Positions 58,549 to 64,000 of a stretch of DNA of 64,000 nucleotides are shown one piece after another; position 1 is the stretch's first letter; each line of letters opens with the position of its first letter. This DNA is from Marinithermofilum abyssi (lineage in GTDB: Bacteria > Bacillota > Bacilli > Thermoactinomycetales > DSM-45169): the NCBI RefSeq assembly GCF_014641195.1, contig NZ_BMHQ01000007.1:1-64000 (forward strand), in the 5' to 3' direction. The notes beneath the pieces were generated by a model, which worked only from the letters and a program-made list of their open reading frames with translations, did not search any database and had not been told where the DNA came from. A program made the translations under genes and the position numbers.

Positions 58549-59670
58549 TTGAACTCAAAATGGTTTTTTTCTCTATTGATCCTTTCTACGCTGATTAGTG
58601 TGGGTGCCCACTTTTTCACCCACAGCGAACCTCTCAAATTTGCCACTGCCTGTCTCTCCCTCCTCTTCTGGGCCGCCTTGCTGGGTAAAGCCACCGAAAA
58701 CGTGGCCCACTATGCGGGAGAGCGGCTGGGCGGATTTCTCAACGCTACGTTCGGCAATGCCGCCGAGCTTATCATCGCCATTTTCCTGGTCCAGGAAGGC
58801 TTGTTTGAGATGGTAAAAGCCAGCATCACCGGATCCATCATCGGGAACCTTCTCTTGGTGCTGGGGCTGAGTGTTTTTTTCGGCGGACTCAAATACAAAA
58901 TCCAGCGCTTTAACTCCATGCTAGCACGCCATAACGCTTCCCTGATGCTGCTGTCTGTGATCGCTCTCTTTATTCCGGCCGCCTTTATGAAAGGGCTGGA
59001 AAAGTCGGAAGTACATACCCTGAGTCTGGTCATCTCCTCTCTTTTGATTCTCGGTTATTTCCTTTGGCTGCTCTTTTCCATGATCACGCACAAGGAAGAA
59101 CTGGGTGAAGGGATCGACGGACTGCCCGCCGATGAAAAAAAAGAAATTCAACGGGAATCCGGCGAAACTCCCGCTTCCGGAGTGGTTGCCGCAGCCGAAG
59201 AGGAAAGCCCGGACTGGTCTAAAGGCATCTCGCTGTTATTATTGATCGTCTCCACTGCATTCGTAGCCTTGCAAAGCGAATGGCTGGTCGGCAGCGTGGA
59301 AGCCGTCGCCCATACCCTCGGCTGGTCGGAGCTGTTCGTCGGCGGCTTCCTCATCGCCATCATCGGAAACGCCGCTGAACACAGCGCCGCCATTTTCCTG
59401 GCCATGAAAAACCGCATCGGCGCCGCGGTGGAAATCGCGATCGGCAGCAGCCTTCAGGTGGCCCTCTTCGTCGCCCCGGTGCTGGTTTTCGTCAGCTGGC
59501 TCTTCGGCCAGCCGATGGACTTCGTCTTCACCGGCTACGAGTTGGCCGCTATCGCCGTGGCCGCCTTTATCGCCAAGTCCATCTCCCAGGACGGTTCCAC
59601 CAACTGGTTCGAAGGGGTTTTACTCCTGCTGGTCTATATCATTTTGGGAACAGCCTTCTTTATGGTGTGA
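58549..59670 (+). CDS. chaA: Calcium/proton antiporter
   Basis: A 373-residue Ca2+:cation antiporter (CaCA, Cax/ChaA type) with two inverted repeats of five to six helices. The alpha motifs are GGFLNATFGNAAELIIAIFL and GGFLIAIIGNAAEHSAAIFL, each with the Gly-Asn-x-x-Glu core. A charged loop (HKEELGEGIDGLPADEKKE) joins the halves. I chose TTG 58549, eleven bases after AAAGGGAG; no ATG has a matching site. An extended -10 (TGCTAAAAT) lies near 58508. Confidence 0.9.
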   Translation: MNSKWFFSLLILSTLISVGAHFFTHSEPLKFATACLSLLFWAALLGKATENVAHYAGERLGGFLNATFGNAAELIIAIFLVQEGLFEMVKASITGSIIGNLLLVLGLSVFFGGLKYKIQRFNSMLARHNASLMLLSVIALFIPAAFMKGLEKSEVHTLSLVISSLLILGYFLWLLFSMITHKEELGEGIDGLPADEKKEIQRESGETPASGVVAAAEEESPDWSKGISLLLLIVSTAFVALQSEWLVGSVEAVAHTLGWSELFVGGFLIAIIGNAAEHSAAIFLAMKNRIGAAVEIAIGSSLQVALFVAPVLVFVSWLFGQPMDFVFTGYELAAIAVAAFIAKSISQDGSTNWFEGVLLLLVYIILGTAFFMV

Positions 59671-59691
59671 TGGGATGAATGGATCGCCAAG

Positions 59692-59716
59692 CAGCCGCAC
59701 TAAGCGGCTGTTTTTT
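59692..59716 (+). terminator. Terminator of chaA
   Basis: CAGCCGC-ACTAA-GCGGCTG followed by TTTTTT. Confidence 0.9.
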
Positions 59717-59765
59717 CTATGGAAAAAATAAAAAAGACCCCTTGCGGAGTCTGGTGTATGAACCA

Positions 59766-60071
59766 TTATTCAGATTCCTGCTGCTCAGTCGGGGAGGGAA
59801 GTACGATGGAGTAAAGGTGAGCCAACTCTTGTTCCAGATCACTGATGATCTCCCGGCCCTGGGCACGGGTGATCAGGCCGGCACGCACCGCAAAGTCGAT
59901 CTCCCTGGAAAGGCCGAACATTTGGGTGTCCAGTACTTCCTCATACAACGGACATTTGGGCGCGGTCAGGTTTTCCAGCTGAACTTTGATCAACTGTTGG
60001 ATTTTTTGTGCGTCTTCGCGCAGGAGCTGCTCCGCCCGCTGGTTTAAATCGGTCTGAGTCGGCGTAGACAA
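59766..60071 (-). CDS. ylaN: YlaN-family protein
   Basis: A 101-residue all-helical protein. CPLYEEVLDTQMFGLSREID followed by FAVRAGLI is nearly invariant in the YlaN family (DUF1507). In Bacillus and Staphylococcus YlaN binds iron and relieves Fur repression, so it belongs to iron homeostasis. It stands alone between chaA and glsA. ATG at 60071. Confidence 0.93.
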   Translation of the reverse strand: MSTPTQTDLNQRAEQLLREDAQKIQQLIKVQLENLTAPKCPLYEEVLDTQMFGLSREIDFAVRAGLITRAQGREIISDLEQELAHLYSIVLPSPTEQQESE

Positions 60072-60206
60072 TGAAACCCCCCCATTTCCGCACAGTTTGT
60101 CGCCAAACTGTTCGCCAAAGACCTTCCGTAATCCAATCAGGTTTTACAGTAAGTGTAACACGAGCAGCGTCCATTTGCAAAGAGCAGCCGCAAGGAATGG
60201 GTTCGG

Positions 60207-61118
60207 TCAAAAGATACTCAAGTTTTTTTCTTTGGCCAGATCCTCCAACAGACGGATCCCGGCGATGCTGTTTCCTTTGTCGTCCAATGCCGGACCGTAG
60301 ACCCCAATGCCCATCGTTTCCGGAACGGATGCCAGAATCCCTCCGGAAACACCGCTTTTGGCAGGGATGCCGACCCGAATGGCAAACTCGCCGGAAGCAT
60401 TGTACATACCGCAGGTGACCATAAAGGTTTTGACTAATCGGGCCAAGTCCCTGGGGATTACCTGCTCGCCCCGGATATTTTTCCCGTATTGGGCCAAACA
60501 CAAGCCGACCCGGGCGAGGTCCAAGCAGTTCAAGGCAATGGCGCAATGTTTCACATACAGCTCTAATGTTTCTTCTACATCGCCGATCACATCGTACTCT
60601 TTTAAGAAGTACGCGAGGGATCGGTTGCGGTAAGCCGTAGTCAGCTCTGACCGAAAAGTGGACGAGTCGATCCCGATCTCCGGATTGTCCGCCATGCGGC
60701 GCACCAAATCCAGGATGCGCTCCAACCGTTCGCTGACGGAGCCGCCGACGATCATGGAGCTGACCACCAGGGCACCGGCGTTGATCATCGGATTAAGGGG
60801 TTTGGCCGGGGTCATCATTTCCAATTTATAGATGGAATTATATGGGTCACCAGCCGGTTCCATCCCTACCTTGTCAAACACGTCCTCTTCATCATGATCC
60901 ATCAAAGCGAGAATCAAGGTGATCACCTTGGAAATACTTTGTATCGTGAACTTCTGGGGACATTCCCCCGCTGTGACCGTTTCTCCGTCGACAGTCACTA
61001 CGGAAACCGCCAATGTGGAAGGATCCTGTCGGGCCAATTCAGGTATGTACTTCGCCAACTTTCCTTTTTGGGTCAAGGGACGGTTTTTTTCCAGCAACCG
61101 CTCCAACAACTCCTGCAT
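60207..61118 (-). CDS. glsA: Glutaminase
   Basis: A 303-residue beta-lactamase-fold glutaminase, hydrolysing glutamine to glutamate and ammonia in the cytosol. The SxxK active site is S61-I-S-K64 in FTIQSISKVI; PLNPMINAGALVVSSMIVGG, YNSIYKLE and the C-terminal GKSGVSGGILA are typical and complete. ATG 61118 follows AAAGGAGGAAACG; an ATG at 61139 lies before that site. Confidence 0.95.
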   Translation of the reverse strand: MQELLERLLEKNRPLTQKGKLAKYIPELARQDPSTLAVSVVTVDGETVTAGECPQKFTIQSISKVITLILALMDHDEEDVFDKVGMEPAGDPYNSIYKLEMMTPAKPLNPMINAGALVVSSMIVGGSVSERLERILDLVRRMADNPEIGIDSSTFRSELTTAYRNRSLAYFLKEYDVIGDVEETLELYVKHCAIALNCLDLARVGLCLAQYGKNIRGEQVIPRDLARLVKTFMVTCGMYNASGEFAIRVGIPAKSGVSGGILASVPETMGIGVYGPALDDKGNSIAGIRLLEDLAKEKNLSIF

Positions 61119-61243
61119 ATCCGTTTCCTCCTTTGTCATCCGTCCCCTTTATTTTTCTACCGCCTTCGATCATGTATAATGGGAATGAAAAAAAAAAGAT
61201 GCGTATGAGGGACGAACTTTTTATTCACAGGAGCGTTGCAGCG

Positions 61244-61606
61244 ATGAATGATGTCATCCTAATTACGGGAAATGTGGCGTTTCAGATCAATCTGGACCCC
61301 ACCATTTGGATTTTTGACGACCGTCGTTTCGATATGCAGGAACGGTTCGGAGTAAACGGTTTGGGTATGGAGTTGGCTCCTTTCTTGGAGCATGCCCAAC
61401 CGAAACCCGACGCAGCCAAAGTGGTGATCCATCAGCAAGATGGGAGTAAAACGGTTGTTCCCCTGAAGATGGCCCGCAAAGCCGTACTTCAATTTGCCCG
61501 GGACGGAAAGCCGATCCGCCCCAACGGTCCGGCACTCTTCTATTTCGGCGACGGCAGTAACAAGGAGAATCCGATCGGTGCCATCACCCGTCTGGAAGTG
61601 GTGTAA
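61244..61606 (+). CDS. Unknown protein, conserved in bacilli
   Basis: A 120-residue protein: VILITGNVAFQINLDPTIWI, then FDDRRFDMQERFG, VVIHQQDGSKTVVPLKMARK, and the end ALFYFGDGSNKENPIGAITR. I recall similar proteins in other bacilli, sometimes mislabelled as prolyl isomerases; there is no catalytic motif I can name. ATG 61244 follows ACAGGAGCG. Convergent with the thioesterase gene across a terminator. Confidence 0.65.
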   Translation: MNDVILITGNVAFQINLDPTIWIFDDRRFDMQERFGVNGLGMELAPFLEHAQPKPDAAKVVIHQQDGSKTVVPLKMARKAVLQFARDGKPIRPNGPALFYFGDGSNKENPIGAITRLEVV

Positions 61607-61621
61607 AGGGGAACAGGAAAG

Positions 61622-61657
61622 GCCCCCGGGTAGGAAAAAAACTCCCGGGGGCTTTTT
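61622..61657. terminator. Terminator after the 61244 gene
   Basis: GCCCCCGGG/CCCGGGGGC stem with an A-rich loop and TTTTT; also lies past the convergent thioesterase gene. Confidence 0.88.
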
Positions 61658-61672
61658 ACATTTTTACGAGCT

Positions 61673-62155
61673 TTAACCGCGGCGGCTTTGAATGGAAAAT
61701 GTGCCGATGGCAACCGCTATCTCCGACCCTTTCTCGTTGGCGATGCGGCACTCCGCAACCGCCAACGTGTGACCTAGCCGGATCAAGGAAGCCCGGGAGA
61801 TCAGCTCTGTCCCCGTACCGGGGCGAACATAGTTCACTTTCATCTCCACCGTTACTGCAAACGCGTTCTCCGGCAAGCTCTTGTTAATGAGGGAGCCCAT
61901 CGTGGAGTCCGCCAGGGTGGCAAGAATTCCGCCGTGAACCACCCCGCCCCGATTCAACATGTAAGGTGTGATCGGAATGCGAAACTGGTATACCCCCTTC
62001 TCTACAAACTCTCCCTTCAGTCCCAAAAACCCGGAAGGATAAGCACTCTGACGTTCCCGTTTCTGCCGGATCGCCGCCGTCGCCAACCGAAGAATCTCCT
62101 TCTCCTCGTCGGTGCCGTTGGTCAAAATCTCCTGCCATTCTTCCTCCCATGTCAT
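61673..62155 (-). CDS. PaaI-family hotdog thioesterase
   Basis: A 160-residue acyl-CoA thioesterase of the hotdog fold. MLNRGGVVHGGILATLADST is the active-site and dimer segment (HGG), and AVTVEMKVNYVRPGTGTELI is the second core strand pair. Such enzymes clear acyl- or aryl-CoA. ATG 62155 has AAAGGTGGGG upstream. It lies 24 bases after the M42 peptidase stop, probably in one transcript. Confidence 0.88.
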   Translation of the reverse strand: MTWEEEWQEILTNGTDEEKEILRLATAAIRQKRERQSAYPSGFLGLKGEFVEKGVYQFRIPITPYMLNRGGVVHGGILATLADSTMGSLINKSLPENAFAVTVEMKVNYVRPGTGTELISRASLIRLGHTLAVAECRIANEKGSEIAVAIGTFSIQSRRG

Positions 62156-62178
62156 ACGATTCCCCACCTTTCCTTCTT

Positions 62179-63210
62179 TCACAGCGAAGGCGTTTGGATG
62201 TAGTGATACAACAAGTGGTATGTATTTTCCAGCGCATCCCGGTGGGTGCGTTCATAGGCATGAGACGCATCCACACCTGGGCCCACCAAGCCGTGCATCA
62301 CATCATGCCCGGCGCGCAAGGCGGCACCTGCATCGGAACCATAATGGGGATAGATGTCCACCTGATGATAAATGTCGTGCTTAACGGCCAAACGCTCCAG
62401 CTTTTTGCGCAATCCGAAATGATAGGGCCCGGTGGAATCTTTGGCACAGATGGAGACGCAAAATTCATCGGTGGTCTGTCCCTCGCCGATCGCTCCCATA
62501 TCCACAGCCAGGTACTCACGTACGGCAGCCGGGATTTCCGCATTGGCTCCCACGCCTACTTCTTCACAGTTGCTGAAATAGAAGTGTGTGGTGTGCGGCA
62601 GGGTCAAACCTTCTTCCTTGATTTGCCGAATCAGTTGCAGCAACACGGCGGCACTCGCTTTGTCATCCATATGGCGCCCTTTGATAAATCCTGTCTCCGT
62701 CACTTGAATGCCGGGGTCAAACGCCACAAAATCCCCGACGCCAATCCCCAGCTCCCGAATATCCTCTGCGGATTTGACCGGGGCATCCAGCCGCACTTCC
62801 ATGTTTTCCTCTTTCCGCTCTTGTTTGCGAGCATCGTCGTACACGTGGACGGAAGTATGAGTCGCCAGAATGGTGCCGGTGATCCATTTTCCTTCGTTGT
62901 TCTCCACCATGCAATAGGCTCCATCCACCGAGTGCCAAGCATAGCCGCCGATGTTTGTCAGCCGGAGACGTCCTTCCGGTTTGACTTCTTTGACCATCGC
63001 TCCCAGTGTATCCACATGCGCGGTCAGGAGACGGTGATGTTGAGCATCCTCTCCAGGGATGGTGACCCACAACCCACCCTTGGCGCTTTTGCGGACTTTC
63101 CAACCCAAGTCGGATACTTGGTTTTCCAAATATGCCACGGCTTGTTCCGTTCGCCCAGTAGGACTCGGAATCTTCACCAGTTCCACCAACTGTTCAACAA
63201 TAGCATTCAT
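62179..63210 (-). CDS. M42-family metallopeptidase
   Basis: A 343-residue cocatalytic aminopeptidase of the M42/YsdC type. Metal ligands lie in LLTAHVDTLGAMV (His-x-Asp), GRHMDDKASAAVLL (Asp), FYFSNCEEVGVGA (Glu-Glu), LAVDMGAIG (Asp) and VDASHAYERTH (His). A dimerisation insert of beta type lies between. It trims peptides in the cytosol. ATG 63210 sits six bases after GGAAGGAAG; a TTG two codons earlier is possible. Confidence 0.93.
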   Translation of the reverse strand: MNAIVEQLVELVKIPSPTGRTEQAVAYLENQVSDLGWKVRKSAKGGLWVTIPGEDAQHHRLLTAHVDTLGAMVKEVKPEGRLRLTNIGGYAWHSVDGAYCMVENNEGKWITGTILATHTSVHVYDDARKQERKEENMEVRLDAPVKSAEDIRELGIGVGDFVAFDPGIQVTETGFIKGRHMDDKASAAVLLQLIRQIKEEGLTLPHTTHFYFSNCEEVGVGANAEIPAAVREYLAVDMGAIGEGQTTDEFCVSICAKDSTGPYHFGLRKKLERLAVKHDIYHQVDIYPHYGSDAGAALRAGHDVMHGLVGPGVDASHAYERTHRDALENTYHLLYHYIQTPSL

Positions 63211-63280
63211 TTCCAACTTCCTTCCTTATCTTTTCCGTTTGAGCTACCCTCCCCATTATAAGCCTAAATGTTCTGTCATC

Positions 63281-63308
63281 AAAAAGAAAAAGAAGCCCTC
63301 GCGGCTTC
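63281..63308 (-). terminator. Terminator of abrB
   Basis: GAAGCC-GCGA-GGGCTTC hairpin and a run of T with one interruption on the minus strand. Confidence 0.7.
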
Positions 63309-63414
63309 GGCTTCATGGAATATCTTTTGAATACAGACAAAATCGCTTCTCAAAGCTGTTGCTCCGTGAGAGGGGTGTCTCTTCTTTCTCAAAGATGGAG
63401 TTTGTCAGAAGTTG

Positions 63415-63669
63415 TCACGCTTCTTCCACGGCAGATGCCAGTTCGGTTAAACATTGGACGCACACGTTTTTATTGCGGTATGCACGAACTTCTTCCACCT
63501 TGCCGCAGAAAATACAGGAGGGGGAGTACTTCTTCAAAATGACATTGGATCCATCCACATAAATCTCCAACGGATCCCGTACATCGATGTCCATGGTTCT
63601 TCTCAACTCTACCGGCAGCACGATTCGACCCAACTCGTCCACTTTTCTTACGATTCCCGTGGCTTTCAT
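63415..63669 (-). CDS. abrB: AbrB-family transition-state regulator
   Basis: An 84-residue AbrB. Its swapped-hairpin DNA-binding domain is TGIVRKVDELGRIVLPVELR, followed by IDVRDPLEIYVDGSNVILKK; the C-terminal part has CIFCGKVEEVRAYRNKNVCV and a CxxC pair like other AbrB proteins, which tetramerise through this end. AbrB represses post-exponential and sporulation genes during growth and is itself repressed by Spo0A. ATG 63669 follows GGAGGTGG. Confidence 0.95.
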   Translation of the reverse strand: MKATGIVRKVDELGRIVLPVELRRTMDIDVRDPLEIYVDGSNVILKKYSPSCIFCGKVEEVRAYRNKNVCVQCLTELASAVEEA

Positions 63670-64000
63670 ATGTTCCACCTCCATTTGGACTCTATAAAGC
63701 TGTGATATTTCTATACCACCAAATACCAGAATGTAATCGTACATTCGACATCATGGAAGATATTGTTTTCATTTGTCATATGATTCCGTTTCGACCAGAT
63801 AAAAGGGCTTTCCTATCACGAATCCATCGCCGTATCGGACGAATGTGTTTCTCATCCTTTCATGGCTCTCTTTTATATTCTGGAGGAGTTGACTGTTATC
63901 CTGCTTCACCCCAACCAGATTCCTGAATCTTTTGCCATTATTTTCTCCGATAAAGTCCTGCCGGTGGTTTCATATACCTACAATAAGAAAGATGAATCCA
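63670..64000. other. abrB upstream region at the window edge
   Basis: About 330 bases past the abrB start to the right edge. An AT-rich stretch with the Spo0A-box-like TGTCATA (63774-63780) is present but not compelling. No frame with a ribosome site, no terminator. Confidence 0.35.

Noticed and set aside
62149-63261. A 370-codon open frame on the plus strand opposite the M42 peptidase and thioesterase genes
   Set aside because: It is the antisense reading of well-identified genes, rich in His/Phe/Arg as such shadows are, with no ribosome site.

Overview
The window reads as chromosome of an endospore-forming Gram-positive bacterium of the Bacillales, most like the Thermoactinomycetaceae (inference). 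The reasons are the density of spore genes (gamma- and alpha/beta-type SASP genes, cotJABC, an RsfA-like regulator, a second spoVA cluster, many small coat-like proteins), strong AGGAGG-type ribosome sites, a T-box leader, AbrB, YlbF, YlbG, YlaN and YugN homologues, and moderately high GC. A MinD-MinE pair and an XPB-type helicase with its partner fit this family better than the model Bacillus species. I see no rRNA, tRNA, CRISPR array or intact transposon.

Layout. 1-1340 is a scar: a possible right end of an IS200/IS605-like element, then a cell-wall-binding-repeat gene that lost its N-terminus and carries a frameshift, joined directly to a response regulator that lost its output domain. 1.4-7.3 kb holds an MFS transporter, a catalytically altered rhomboid coupled to phosphatidylserine decarboxylase, the gamma-SASP gene, a DUF502 membrane protein and a class B PBP. 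7.5-9.9 kb has two convergent subtilases with overlapping 3' ends; a third is at 36.3-37.4 kb. 10-16 kb holds small unknown proteins, a cyclase-family hydrolase, zwf and an acyl-CoA synthetase. 16-20 kb is spore related (SASP, cotJABC, small proteins, tandem-SANT RsfA-like regulator). 20-29 kb holds minDE, a zinc-ribbon coiled-coil protein, a GFGPGP-repeat protein, an efflux pump, ylbG/ylbF and the XPB helicase operon. 29-48 kb is mostly housekeeping: PrcB-like lipoprotein, mgtE, a CNNM transporter, a PHP phosphoesterase, cysH, an amino-acid permease, aroF with a Tyr-type T-box, HAD and GDSL hydrolases, a cupin, a lipid kinase and an SDR. 49.8-54.7 kb is a complete spoVA2-like cluster: three DUF1657 genes, two DUF421 genes (one fused to a DUF1657 domain), spoVAC-spoVAD-spoVAE and a YhcN/YlaJ lipoprotein. 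54.7-64 kb returns to housekeeping genes: CBS protein, M20 amidohydrolase, YugN, Asp23, SDR, chaA, ylaN, glsA, thioesterase, M42 peptidase and abrB.

The two most interesting systems are the spoVA2-like cluster, whose relatives raise spore heat resistance, and a dispersed structured repeat at 14114-14310 and 39680-40016. The repeat combines a conserved body, a TTTGTCA motif and a terminator hairpin, and at the second site it forms a two-armed palindrome. I do not recognise it as a known RNA or element. Other points of note are the XPB helicase-partner operon, the rhomboid that lacks its Ser and His, an SDR that lacks YxxxK, and several small genes of 43-52 codons between the larger ones.
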